Positions 1 to 8,724 are shown, numbered from the stretch's first letter. The stretch is DNA of 64,000 bases from Candidatus Aminicenantota bacterium (GCA_016927475.1 JAFGMO010000062.1:1-64000); one strand, 5' to 3'. The notes: generated from the sequence alone by a model not told the origin. Numbers and translations are program-made.

Positions 1-37
1 ATGAACGTAAAATAAAAACAAAACAACGGAGGTTGTT

Positions 38-481
38 ATGATCGAAGACTTGGATAAGAAAATCATTCGCGTCCTCAATGAGAATGCCCGAAAGAGTTTC
101 AGGGAGATCGCCAAGGAACTTGATATATCGGTGACGGCCGTTATTCATCGTGTTAAAAGCATGGAAGAAATGGGTGTCATCAAAGGCTACATACCCGTTG
201 TTGATCCTGAATATTTTGATGTCAATCTTATCGCTATTATAGCGATCAGGATTTCCCAGGGAAAACTTTTGGAAACACAGGAAAGGATATCGAAAGATTC
301 CCGGGTGGTGGCTGTCTATGATGTCACTGGAGAGTGGGATTCATTGATCATCGGTTATTTTAAAGGAAGGGAAGATTTGAATTCTTTTATCAAAGAAATG
401 CTTGTTCAAAAACACGTCGATAGGACGGTCACTCACATTGTTTTGAATGTGGTTAAGGAAGAGAGACGGGTCCTCCTTTAA
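38..481 (+). CDS. Lrp/AsnC family transcriptional regulator
   Basis: This 147-aa protein has the two-part Lrp/AsnC layout. An N-terminal winged helix-turn-helix (about residues 1-60, beginning IEDLDKKIIRVL and including FREIAKELDIS) is followed by a RAM/AsnC-type ligand-binding and oligomerisation domain (about 65-140). Length is typical of the family. The ATG is preceded by GGAGG at a good distance, so the start is secure. Family members sense amino acids or related metabolites. The next gene on the same strand is speD, but 320 bp and a repeat element lie between them, so co-transcription is unlikely. The ligand and targets cannot be read from the sequence. Confidence 0.93.
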   Translation: MIEDLDKKIIRVLNENARKSFREIAKELDISVTAVIHRVKSMEEMGVIKGYIPVVDPEYFDVNLIAIIAIRISQGKLLETQERISKDSRVVAVYDVTGEWDSLIIGYFKGREDLNSFIKEMLVQKHVDRTVTHIVLNVVKEERRVLL

Positions 482-492
482 TCGCCTTTCTA

Positions 493-706
493 CTTTGGCG
501 CTCAGTCCCAATTTTAAATTTTTTCTAACATTGTCAGGCATAAGGCCAGATGAAGGGGCTTACGGTGAGAGAAAAGGGGTGGCACGGCGAAGGGGCTCCC
601 CACCCGGAACGTCAGTGAGGATGGGGAAGAGCCGTGACAGGATCCCTCCACATGTGATGCCACTGATGTTTCCAAGAAATCTAAAAAAATTGGGGGAACT
701 CCAAAG
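493..706 (+). repeat. Repeat family A, copy 1 (MITE-like, ~214 bp)
   Basis: This fills most of the 320-bp spacer between the Lrp gene and speD. The ends form an imperfect terminal inverted repeat: the left end (493-515) contains CTTTGG then CCCAATTTT, and the right end (686-706) reads AAAATTGGGGGAACTCC then AAAG. The interior contains a conserved block (about 573-643) found again at 33901-34110 (inverted) and 37344-37550. The block includes GGGGTGGC, GGCTCCCCACCC and GAGGATGGGGAAGAGCC. No convincing coding sequence is present. Confidence 0.8.
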
Positions 707-711
707 GTGTA

Positions 712-740
712 TTGCCTTTGCCGCATATTTGCGTCATAAT
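712..740 (+). promoter_or_regulatory. Candidate sigma-70 promoter of speD
   Basis: TTGCCT (712-717) and CATAAT (735-740) are separated by 17 bp, starting just beyond the right end of repeat copy 1. Predicted transcription would begin near 747, about 55 nt before the speD start. Matches are moderate (four to five of six in each box). Confidence 0.45.
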
Positions 741-802
741 ATCCTGCGTGTATGATTCGGGTTCAGGTAAAATTATTTTAGCATTTTTTTGAGGAGACCA
801 CC

Positions 803-1243
803 GTGCCTAAAAAAAAGGAAATCCATGAGTCCATTGGACATCACTATATTGTTGAAGCCTCTGCGTGTGATCCCAAGATCATCAGCAATGTCGATAAGGT
901 CCAGCAAATCCTGGTTAAGGCTGCTGAAGTTGCCAAAACACATGTATGGGCCATATCGGTGAACCGTTTTCCTCCCAACGGCGTGAGCGGTGTGATTGTT
1001 ATTTCTGAATCCCACATATCCATTCATACCTGGCCCGAGTATGGATATGCAGCCTTGGATTTTTATACCTGCGGCAATTCTTCCCATCCGGAAGAGGCGG
1101 TTGTTTATGCCGTTGAAGCCTTTGGTGCTTCAACATGTCATATCACCGAGATAACCCGGGGGCTGGATGAAGGAGATAAGATTTACTTCCACAGCTTTGT
1201 CACCTGGGAAGAAGATTTTAAAGATAGTCAGCAAGAAAAATAG
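803..1243 (+). CDS. speD: S-adenosylmethionine decarboxylase proenzyme
   Basis: This is a prokaryotic AdoMet decarboxylase. It supplies decarboxylated AdoMet as the aminopropyl donor for spermidine synthesis. At 146 aa it matches the short bacterial/archaeal class. The self-processing site is visible as ISESHISIHTWPE: cleavage between Glu69 and Ser70 would make the pyruvoyl cofactor from Ser70. His75 and Cys90 (in DFYTCG) are the other expected catalytic residues. The GTG start follows GAGGAG. An agmatinase at 35484-36326 belongs to the same polyamine pathway, although the genes are 34 kb apart. No speE is present in the window. Confidence 0.96.
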   Translation: MPKKKEIHESIGHHYIVEASACDPKIISNVDKVQQILVKAAEVAKTHVWAISVNRFPPNGVSGVIVISESHISIHTWPEYGYAALDFYTCGNSSHPEEAVVYAVEAFGASTCHITEITRGLDEGDKIYFHSFVTWEEDFKDSQQEK

Positions 1244-1275
1244 ACTGATTTATATCTTGATTATGACCTTCATCA

Positions 1276-1292
1276 TGTAAAGATATTTTACA
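1276..1292. promoter_or_regulatory. Inverted repeat TGTAAA-N5-TTTACA (putative activator site)
   Basis: This is a perfect inverted repeat, extending to ATGTAAA/TTTACAT at 1275-1293, centred 81 bp upstream of the GG of the sigma-54 element at 1364-1379. The same repeat occurs at 60287-60303 at nearly the same distance from another sigma-54 element. Position and symmetry fit an enhancer-binding-protein site. Confidence 0.7.
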
Positions 1293-1363
1293 TAAATAGA
1301 AAGAAACGGAACCTCCCTTTATCAATATTTTTCCCCTGAATCCGAAAGAGGCGGGGATCATCC

Positions 1364-1379
1364 TGGCATAAATATTGCA
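1364..1379 (+). promoter_or_regulatory. Sigma-54 (-24/-12) promoter of the M1 peptidase gene
   Basis: TGGCAT, five bases, then TTGCA: the GG and GC are exactly 10 bp apart, as RpoN promoters require. Transcription should begin near 1390, about 100 nt before the GTG start at 1489. Confidence 0.8.
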
Positions 1380-1488
1380 TTTGAGTTGAAGGTTTTATTC
1401 GATGGAACATCAAAAAAATGTTGAAGAACCGAGGACGGATAAAATTTTTTCCTTCAGCTGTAGAGAATGTTGCAGGTAAGGAGGAAGC

Positions 1489-4110
1489 GTGAAAGGTAAA
1501 CTCCGGCTTTTCCTGTTTTTTATCCTTGTTTTGAATCTGGCAGCTCCATTCAAAGCCCAGGAAACAGCGAATGAAACACCGGAAGTCTTTCTTTCAAAGT
1601 TGCAGGAGTTTCTTACGGCCGGTGATGTCGCCTTATATCTTGAGTCTTTTTCTCCGGAACTCAGGATGAAAGAAAAATCGCGTATGGATTCCATCCTCGA
1701 ACTCACTCAAGCTCAGGCTGTATTTTTGTTTGCGGCCGGGAAAACGGAGCCAAGGGAGGAGACCGGTCTTTATGTTCAAGCTCTTTATGAAAATCCTGAT
1801 TCGGTTTATTTTGAGATGTGGAATCTCAAGGTTCGAAAAACCGTAAAAGGATGGACCATTGGTGATAAGCAGGTCAGCGGAGGACTTACGCGTTTTTTTA
1901 AAATCAGAATTCCTTCCGGCAGGGAGGAGCGTGTCGATTCCATCACCATTGAAGGAGAAGATATACGTTTGCGTTTTGAGGATGCGGCCTTGTTTTATGA
2001 TAACCTTCCCGAAAATGAAACAGCTTTGATCGTTATGGGGAAGGGCGATGTTCTGTTTTCTCCTTCCGACGATATTGAAAAACATATGCTTGAAGTTCTT
2101 TATAAAAATTCTTTTCTTAAGGACAGGCTGGAATATGCTTTTTTAAGGTTCACCGATTCTTTTTTTAAAGATAAAATCAAGATCAAAAAATACGGCCAGA
2201 AAAAAAGAACAGAGGTTTCCAAAGAGGAACGGGAACGGGCGGAAAGGATTTTTGAGAGACACTATCCCCAATCGTTCACCACCCGCCATCCCCGCACCGG
2301 CGGGCTTTTATCTTTCCTTCCCAAGAATGAGGAGGCGGTCTTTGAATTCAAGGGGAAAGACATGGGATTATTGTCTTATATTCATACCCCTTCCTTAGAA
2401 GAAGCGATTACGCTTTACAGTTGGAAAGATGAAAGGATCATCAATCTCTATACACCGAAACGTCTTGCGCGGGAAAAACAGCTTTTCCTTTCTTTTGAAA
2501 GAAACTTCGACCTTCTCGACTGCCGTATTTTGATCCATGTTGATCCCGTACAGGCCTTCCTTTCGGGGGAGGCCCGGCTGAAGCTGAAACCGGAGTCTGC
2601 TTCCTTAGATGTTTTCAAGTTGAAGTTAAATTCAGCTCTCAAGATCCTGCGTATCATCGACACGGAAAAACGATCGCTGTTCTTCACTCAGGACAAGGTC
2701 AGAAATGTTCTCTACATTTATCCCTTTGCCCCTGTTGCCGAAAACGAAGAGTATGGTTTTGAAGTTTTTTACCGTGGGAAATTCGCTCCCCCCGTGAAAT
2801 TGCCTGATGTTGTCGCTCTGTCTCAATTGCGTGGCGATTCATTAAAATTTCAAGCTCAGGAATACCATTCGCTTCTTTACAGCGGTTCGACATACTGGTA
2901 TCCGTCCTCATTCGGGGACGACTATTTTACGGCCCGTTTGAATATTGTTGTTCCCTCAGATTATTGCTGTATTGCCAACGGCGAGCCTTTGGAGTCAAAA
3001 AACCTGGACGAGGGAGCCGTTACGGTCGATAAAAACGGCAATGCCGGCAAAACCGTTTATGCTTTTCAAACCAGACATCCCGTGAAATACCTGTCCTTGA
3101 TTATTGGTGATTTTAAAGAGATGGAAAGACGTGATCAGCCCGTTCCCTTGAAGCTCTTTGATTCAACCAACCTGATATTTTCCGAGAGGGATATCTTGAA
3201 GGATGCCGGAGAGATCATCAGTCATTACCAGGAATGGTTCGGTCCTTTTCCCTACCATGGTTTGAGTGTGGTTCGGAGGCCTTGGCCGGTGGGAGGAGGC
3301 CACAGCCCCGCTTCTTTTGTGGTCATTAATGAAGTTGTTCACCTCACAGGAAGGGAGCGCTTTCAGTATGCCAGCCATCCGGTCGACCTTTCCCGGTGGA
3401 AAGAATATTTCATCGCCCACGAGATTGCTCATCAATGGTGGGGGCATGGTGTTTCCTGGAAGTCTCACCGTGACCAGTGGCTGAGCGAGGGCGCGGCGCA
3501 GTTTGCCGCGTATCTTTTCCTTTCCGAAATACACGGCGAAGGGGTGCGTTCCGATATCCTGAAAAAATTCAGCAAATGGACCAATAGATACTCAGATTGG
3601 GGCCCGGTTATCCTTGGTTCCCGGTTGAGTTTTTATAATTTTGAAGCCTACCAGAGCATCGTTTACAATAAAGCGGCTCTCATTTTAAATATGTTGAAGG
3701 ACCTGACTGGAGACGAAATCTTTTTTAAAGGGCTGAGAACATACCTCCAAACCTACAGATATAAAGCAGCCCGGACGACTGATTTTATCCGGACATTTCA
3801 TGAAGTTTCCGGAAAAGACCTCAGCCTTTTCTTTTCCAAATGGCTTTGGTCTTTTACTTTGCCGGAAACCAGGATCGAACATTCGGTTTTTCAGGATGAA
3901 GGATTCAAACTGCATATCACCGTCCGGCAGCTCAAGGATATTTTTGTTTTCCCTCTTTGGGTGGAATGGAATGATGCCGGCGGAAAAAAGCGTGAAATGC
4001 TGGCCGTCGACCGAAAAAGGAAAAATTTTGTGATTGAGACGGACGGCAAGCCTGAAAAAATCAAATTCAATCCTGATGATACGGTTCCGGGGAAGTTTTA
4101 TGAGAAATAA
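1489..4110 (+). CDS. Secreted M1-family (gluzincin) metallopeptidase
   Basis: The 873-aa protein begins with a signal peptide (about residues 1-23, ending PFKA). Its zinc site is clear: HEIAHQWW places His644, Glu645 and His648, and the third ligand Glu667 is in WLSEGAAQF (HExxH-x18-E). M1 enzymes are aminopeptidases or leukotriene-A4-hydrolase-like. Here the canonical GxMEN substrate-amine motif is not evident; the corresponding region before the zinc site reads GGGHSPASFVVIN, so specificity may differ. About 300 N-terminal residues before the M1 beta domain are unassigned. The GTG start follows AAGGAGG at 1478-1484. Expression is predicted to be sigma-54 dependent. The gene converges on a sigma-54 activator gene (4136-5521), with a terminator between them. 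Confidence 0.9.
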   Translation: MKGKLRLFLFFILVLNLAAPFKAQETANETPEVFLSKLQEFLTAGDVALYLESFSPELRMKEKSRMDSILELTQAQAVFLFAAGKTEPREETGLYVQALYENPDSVYFEMWNLKVRKTVKGWTIGDKQVSGGLTRFFKIRIPSGREERVDSITIEGEDIRLRFEDAALFYDNLPENETALIVMGKGDVLFSPSDDIEKHMLEVLYKNSFLKDRLEYAFLRFTDSFFKDKIKIKKYGQKKRTEVSKEERERAERIFERHYPQSFTTRHPRTGGLLSFLPKNEEAVFEFKGKDMGLLSYIHTPSLEEAITLYSWKDERIINLYTPKRLAREKQLFLSFERNFDLLDCRILIHVDPVQAFLSGEARLKLKPESASLDVFKLKLNSALKILRIIDTEKRSLFFTQDKVRNVLYIYPFAPVAENEEYGFEVFYRGKFAPPVKLPDVVALSQLRGDSLKFQAQEYHSLLYSGSTYWYPSSFGDDYFTARLNIVVPSDYCCIANGEPLESKNLDEGAVTVDKNGNAGKTVYAFQTRHPVKYLSLIIGDFKEMERRDQPVPLKLFDSTNLIFSERDILKDAGEIISHYQEWFGPFPYHGLSVVRRPWPVGGGHSPASFVVINEVVHLTGRERFQYASHPVDLSRWKEYFIAHEIAHQWWGHGVSWKSHRDQWLSEGAAQFAAYLFLSEIHGEGVRSDILKKFSKWTNRYSDWGPVILGSRLSFYNFEAYQSIVYNKAALILNMLKDLTGDEIFFKGLRTYLQTYRYKAARTTDFIRTFHEVSGKDLSLFFSKWLWSFTLPETRIEHSVFQDEGFKLHITVRQLKDIFVFPLWVEWNDAGGKKREMLAVDRKRKNFVIETDGKPEKIKFNPDDTVPGKFYEK

Positions 4111-4114
4111 ATAA

Positions 4115-4134
4115 CACGGGCCGTGCTTTTTTTT
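4115..4134 (+). terminator. Rho-independent terminator after the M1 peptidase
   Basis: A short GC-rich palindrome (CACGGGCCGTG, 4115-4125) is followed by C and eight T residues, directly after the stop codon and between two convergent genes. Confidence 0.7.
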
Positions 4135-4135
4135 C

Positions 4136-5521
4136 TCATATGCTGTCCGTATCGATATCCAGCCTTTTGATCATTTCGTTCAGGGTGGTGGGTTTGATAC
4201 CCAGAAGCTCGGCCGCTTTTTTCTGAACTCCTTTTGTTTTCTTGAGGGCATTGAGGATGGCCGTTTTCTGAAAATTTAACATTTGTTCCTTAAAGTTCAA
4301 GCCTCCGTTTATCGGGACTGTCAAATCTTCGGTTATTGAAGGGGGCGAGATGAGAAAAGGAGGCAGACTGTCTTTACTGATGATTTTTGATTTTGTCAGA
4401 ACGACAGCCCGCTCGATCAAATTCTCCAGTTCCCGGACATTGCCCGGCCAGTCATAATCCATAAAAACTTCCATGACGTCTTCCGCAATGTCCTCAATCC
4501 CTTTATCATTTTCTTTGCTGTATATATTCAGGAAGTGTTTGACCAGCAGGGGAATATCCTCTTTTCTGTCCCTGAGCGGGGGAAGGTCGATTTTGATGAC
4601 ATTCAGCCTGTAATACAGGTCATTTCGGAACGTTTTTTGCCGGATGAGTTCTTCAAGGTCGGTATTGGTGGCGGTAATGACCCGGACGTCGACCTTGATG
4701 ATCTCTGTTCCTCCCAGTCTCATGAATTCTCTTTCCTGAAGTACGCGAAGAAGTTTCGCCTGCGTTTCCAGATTGGGAGAGGATATTTCGTCGAAAAAAA
4801 TCGTCCCTTTATTGGCCGCTTCGAACAGCCCTTTTTTTTCAGCTACGGCCCCGGTAAAGGCCCCTTTGACGTGACCGAAAAGGTGGCTTTCCAACAGATC
4901 GGGAGGAAGGGATCCGCTGTTGACGGTGATGAACGGACATTCTGACCGGTCGCTGTACTTGTGAATGGCCCGTGCGACCAGTTCTTTGCCCGTGCCGCTT
5001 TCACCCTGTATAAGGATGGTACTTCGCGTGGGTGCCGATGCTTTGATGACCTCGAAAATGTTATGCATGGCTTTGCTTTTTCCAATGATTTTTTCGAAAC
5101 TGAATTTGCTGTTCAGCTCATGTTTCAAACGCAGGTTTTCTTCTTGAAGTCTTTTGTGACCGATGGCTCTTTCTATGGTCAACAGAAGTTCATCATGTTT
5201 GAATGGTTTTTGTATGTAATCAAAGGCACCGATCTTCATGGCGGAAATGGCGGATTCAACAGAAGCGTATGCCGTGATGATGATGACAACGCCTAGGGGA
5301 TCTTTCTCCTTAAGCCTTTTGAGAACGGTGATGCCGTCTAAGCCCGGCATGAGCAGATCCAAAAGGACCAGGTCAAAATCGTTAGAGAAATTTTTTTCAA
5401 GGGCTTCTTCACCGTTGGAGGAGATGACCACTTCATAACCTTCCGACTGGAGAAGATCCCCAAGAACTTCATGAATGACGGGTTCGTCGTCGATAACGTG
5501 AATTTTTCCCGGTTTATTCAT
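4136..5521 (-). CDS. NtrC-type sigma-54-dependent response regulator
   Basis: This 461-aa protein has three domains in order. The receiver (about 5-120) has phospho-acceptor Asp55 in LVLLDLLMPG. The AAA+ sigma-54 interaction domain (about 140-375) shows Walker A GESGTGKE and the sigma-54 contact loop GAFTGA. The C-terminal Fis-type helix-turn-helix (about 415-461) contains KKAAELLGIKPTTLNEMIK. It should activate RpoN promoters when phosphorylated. The start overlaps the end of the upstream kinase gene by 4 bp, so the two form one operon and a cognate pair. It is a leading candidate to bind the TGTAAA-N5-TTTACA site in front of the neighbouring M1 peptidase gene. Confidence 0.95.
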   Translation of the reverse strand: MNKPGKIHVIDDEPVIHEVLGDLLQSEGYEVVISSNGEEALEKNFSNDFDLVLLDLLMPGLDGITVLKRLKEKDPLGVVIIITAYASVESAISAMKIGAFDYIQKPFKHDELLLTIERAIGHKRLQEENLRLKHELNSKFSFEKIIGKSKAMHNIFEVIKASAPTRSTILIQGESGTGKELVARAIHKYSDRSECPFITVNSGSLPPDLLESHLFGHVKGAFTGAVAEKKGLFEAANKGTIFFDEISSPNLETQAKLLRVLQEREFMRLGGTEIIKVDVRVITATNTDLEELIRQKTFRNDLYYRLNVIKIDLPPLRDRKEDIPLLVKHFLNIYSKENDKGIEDIAEDVMEVFMDYDWPGNVRELENLIERAVVLTKSKIISKDSLPPFLISPPSITEDLTVPINGGLNFKEQMLNFQKTAILNALKKTKGVQKKAAELLGIKPTTLNEMIKRLDIDTDSI

Positions 5522-8391
5522 CCTCCCTCACTTTTTGACACATTCGATTTTTGGGCTGTTTCTTTTTTGCCCAGGTTCATCGGAATGTAGATAGCAAATT
5601 GGGTTCCTTTTCCGACTTCGCTGTCTACAACGACATGACCTTCATGTTCTTTGATAACGGCATAGCTGATGGAAAGCCCCAAACCGGTTCCTTTTCCGAG
5701 GCCCTTTGTTGTGAAAAAAGGATCAAAGATATGGGATAAATGTTGTGGTTTGATGCCGGTGCCCGTATCCTTGATAAGGATGACGGCATTGTTTTCCGAC
5801 TGGGTGAGTTCAATGGTTAATGTTCCTCCTCCGGGCATGGCGTCGATGGCATTGAGAATGATGTTGATGAAAACCTGCTGGAGTCTTTCACCCTGGGCCC
5901 AAATAGCCTCTATGGGCTCCAGGTTAAGTTGGAGTTTGATGTTCATATTTTTCAATTTGTAGTCGATGAGTGATACGATTTCGTTAAGGCTGTTCTTGAG
6001 ATCAATCTGATGGAAATAGGAGTCAGATGGATTGCGGGCGAAGTTCAGAAGATTTTTCACAATGCGGGCCACTCTCTCCGTTTGGGTTTCGATCTTTTCC
6101 AGGATACGGTAATGCTGGCTGTCTTCGATCTTTTTTTGGAGGATCTGGACATAGCTGGAGATGCCGGTCAACGGCGTGTTGATCTCGTGGGCCACTCCTG
6201 CGGACAGGAGCCCGATGGAGGCCAATTTTTCAGAAGTCAAAAGCTGCTGCTGGAGAGAAAATTTTTCGGTGATATCTTCGAAAACAACAATCGTTCCAAA
6301 GGGCGTCATGGTATTGTCCAGAAGCGGGGTTTTGGCGATATCAAAAATTTTCTTTCCCCCGAAGGGAAGGTCAAGAGGTATCTCGCTCAAAAGGCGGTAA
6401 TCCTGCTGGGTGTCTGAAGGAAATATGGCGGTGAAATTTTTTTCTCCTATGACCTCTATCAGGCCTTTATTGAGCACCTCATCTTTTTTTAAGAAAAATG
6501 TTTCCTCCAGAACACGGTTCCAGGCTGTGATTTTCCCTCTTTGGTCAAGCACTGCAATCCCAACCGTCAAGTTTTCGATGATATTTTCACTGTAATCTTT
6601 AAGCCTTTCCAGTTCTTGAGCCCGAAGGTGGACCTGGTTGTAAAGATATGCGTTCTCCAGAGCCAGAGCGACCGGAGAAGAGATCGTCGTTAGCAGAATG
6701 GAATCATCGCTGCTCAAAAAGGTATTGTCTTTTTTTTTGCCCATGGCCAGACAGCCGATGAGGTTGTCTTCAACTTTGAGGGCGAGGAGGTGGTATATAC
6801 CCATGAAGGTCAACTTCTCGAATTTTCTCTGCATGTCTTTTTTATCGGGAAAAGAATATGGGAAAAGGTAGTCGACCTCTGTCAGATGTTTGAGCAAGTC
6901 CGGATTGATTGTGATACTGGTCTTTTTTGTTGTCAGTTCCCCCCTGGACCTGAGGATGGTGAAGACGTTTTCCCGGTCCGCCTTGGGCAGAAGAAGAGCG
7001 ATGCCCTTGAGGGACAAGGCGTTGTCGATGAGTTCCAATAGAGACTTGGAAAGGTTTTGAAGGTTGCGTTCCCGGCTCAACTCTTTGCTGATGGAGAGTA
7101 GGGTGCGCCGGTACTGGTAGCTTCTTTTGTAAAAGATTCTGTCCAGTAATGCCTGGAAGATTTTTTTCAAGGGCGAAAAAAGGGTGGCTCCCAGGATAAT
7201 GGCCAGGATTCCCAACAGGAGCATGGTCAATTCGTTTTCCGAGACCACTTTTGTTTGAAGACTGACAAGGGAATAGACGATGGTAATGACCACATAGGAG
7301 GAGATAAGAGTTACGGCTTTTTTTAGAAGGATCTCGAAATCCATGTGCTTGTATCGGGAAATGGAATGGGCCAAGGTGAGAGGAATGAAAGCTAAAAAAA
7401 GAAGCATAAATTCCGATGCCCTAGATGGAATATGCCCCAGAATGAAAGGAACGATATAAAATAGGGAGAATGGAAGAATACCGAGGGCCTGGCCCAGGAC
7501 AGTCCATTTTAACTGCCTTTTTATAAGGAGAGTCGGAGGGCGAAGGAAAGTCTGAAGGCTCGAGACCTGAGCCATGATCAAAAGCAGGGCGAAATGTAAC
7601 AGGCCGATTTTTTCCAGCGAAGAGAACATGGAAAAAATGAGAGTGCCTTGTTTCTGAATGAAAGGCATATGAAGGAAGATTAAGACAGCCAATTGAACCA
7701 GAGCCGGAATGTAGAGGGTATAAAGCAGGGTTGGTTTTTTTTTAATGATTCTTTTACGTACGGGAAAAACCAGGTAAAAATTGAGGAAAAGGGCTGGAAA
7801 TGTCAGAAAAGAAACTTTGTCCAGCCAGAAAAAAAGGCTGTCCAGGATATCCAGTTCCCCGGTGGGGGAAAAAACGCAGAATGAATAAAACAAAAGGGAA
7901 AGAATGTAGAAAAAAACATTGGCTGTGGTAAACGGTCTTTTGGAGAAAAGAAAAACAACACCGCTGATTACGATCGCCGTCAATCCGATGAAGACCAGAA
8001 AAAAATAAATGATTTTTACCCCAAGGGCCTTGAGGTAAAGAGAAGGAAAAAGAGATTCTTCTTCCCGGCTTATCTGATAGATGACCTTCTGGTTTGTTTT
8101 CCAGGCTTCCCAGAGGATTTTGCTGACCTCGGTTTTTTCCGTCACCGGAATGAATGGATTAAATTCACCGATTTTCAGGCCGAGAAGAATGTCTCCTTTT
8201 TCGATGCCGGCCAGGTAACCCGGACTGTCGCGGTCAACGTGAAGGGCTATAAGGGATTCAACTTTTTTTTCCCAGCGGACACCGTCAGATGGGACCTTCC
8301 AGGTTATTTTTTTTTGTATGTTTAATCCGCCCAAAACAAGAAGAAACATCAGGGGGATAAGGGCGATTCCGATCCTTTTTTTCATAGCCAT
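5518..8391 (-). CDS. Large membrane sensor histidine kinase (PDZ, multi-TM, GAF, PAS)
   Basis: The 957-aa kinase starts with a hydrophobic anchor (about 8-25). A PDZ-like segment follows (about 35-105, with DRDSPGYLAGIEKGDILLG), presumably outside the membrane. Then comes a block of about eight to nine hydrophobic helices (about 115-405). The cytoplasmic part has a GAF-like domain (about 440-590), a PAS domain (about 600-720), a HisKA domain with phospho-acceptor AGVAHEINTPL, and an ATPase domain with NIILNAID, DTGTGI and GTGLGLS. It overlaps the response-regulator gene downstream by 4 bp. PDZ domains bind peptide C-termini. An extracytoplasmic PDZ on a kinase paired with a regulator beside a peptidase gene hints at sensing of peptides or misfolded proteins, which is inference. 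Start ATG 8391, or ATG 8385 two codons in. Confidence 0.92.
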   Translation of the reverse strand: MAMKKRIGIALIPLMFLLVLGGLNIQKKITWKVPSDGVRWEKKVESLIALHVDRDSPGYLAGIEKGDILLGLKIGEFNPFIPVTEKTEVSKILWEAWKTNQKVIYQISREEESLFPSLYLKALGVKIIYFFLVFIGLTAIVISGVVFLFSKRPFTTANVFFYILSLLFYSFCVFSPTGELDILDSLFFWLDKVSFLTFPALFLNFYLVFPVRKRIIKKKPTLLYTLYIPALVQLAVLIFLHMPFIQKQGTLIFSMFSSLEKIGLLHFALLLIMAQVSSLQTFLRPPTLLIKRQLKWTVLGQALGILPFSLFYIVPFILGHIPSRASEFMLLFLAFIPLTLAHSISRYKHMDFEILLKKAVTLISSYVVITIVYSLVSLQTKVVSENELTMLLLGILAIILGATLFSPLKKIFQALLDRIFYKRSYQYRRTLLSISKELSRERNLQNLSKSLLELIDNALSLKGIALLLPKADRENVFTILRSRGELTTKKTSITINPDLLKHLTEVDYLFPYSFPDKKDMQRKFEKLTFMGIYHLLALKVEDNLIGCLAMGKKKDNTFLSSDDSILLTTISSPVALALENAYLYNQVHLRAQELERLKDYSENIIENLTVGIAVLDQRGKITAWNRVLEETFFLKKDEVLNKGLIEVIGEKNFTAIFPSDTQQDYRLLSEIPLDLPFGGKKIFDIAKTPLLDNTMTPFGTIVVFEDITEKFSLQQQLLTSEKLASIGLLSAGVAHEINTPLTGISSYVQILQKKIEDSQHYRILEKIETQTERVARIVKNLLNFARNPSDSYFHQIDLKNSLNEIVSLIDYKLKNMNIKLQLNLEPIEAIWAQGERLQQVFINIILNAIDAMPGGGTLTIELTQSENNAVILIKDTGTGIKPQHLSHIFDPFFTTKGLGKGTGLGLSISYAVIKEHEGHVVVDSEVGKGTQFAIYIPMNLGKKETAQKSNVSKSEGG

Positions 8392-8442
8392 TGCAGATTA
8401 ATCCAAAAAATTGAATCGCTTGAACAAAAAATATATGACCTC

Positions 8443-8718
8443 TTATTCCAGAACATGTTGGTATTCAGCCCGGAAAGCCCATTTTATGGAAGGCTGTTCC
8501 AGAAAACGTTTTAAGTCCTGGTCTTCCTTTAGTCCGAGGGGATTGGTATTTCGCGAAAGATAGGTGCTCATATAGTCCGATGGGGGTTTTTTTTGCTGAG
8601 GGTTCTGTACCTGTAGGGAAACCGCAGAGGAGGCTCCGTCGGCGGAATCACGGTGAGAGGGATAGAGAAGTGAGATAAAAGCAAAAAGCAAAAAACCTGC
8701 CAGGAGATGCTTTCTCAT
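8443..8718 (-). CDS. Small exported protein of unknown function
   Basis: A 91-aa protein starts with a typical signal sequence or membrane anchor (RKHLLAGFLLFAFISLLYPS). The rest is hydrophilic and ends in EYQHVLE. No family is recognised. It lies 51 bp upstream of the histidine-kinase gene on the same strand and probably heads that operon. The predicted promoter (8725-8764) would place the transcription start at or next to this ATG, so the message may be leaderless; no Shine-Dalgarno sequence is seen. A role as an accessory protein of the kinase is possible but unproven. Confidence 0.6.
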   Translation of the reverse strand: MRKHLLAGFLLFAFISLLYPSHRDSADGASSAVSLQVQNPQQKKPPSDYMSTYLSRNTNPLGLKEDQDLKRFLEQPSIKWAFRAEYQHVLE

Positions 8719-8724
8719 ATGTAA

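Noticed and set aside
447-755. Frame across the Lrp-speD spacer
   Set aside because: It lies over repeat family A and its frame is not kept in the other two copies, so it is not a gene.
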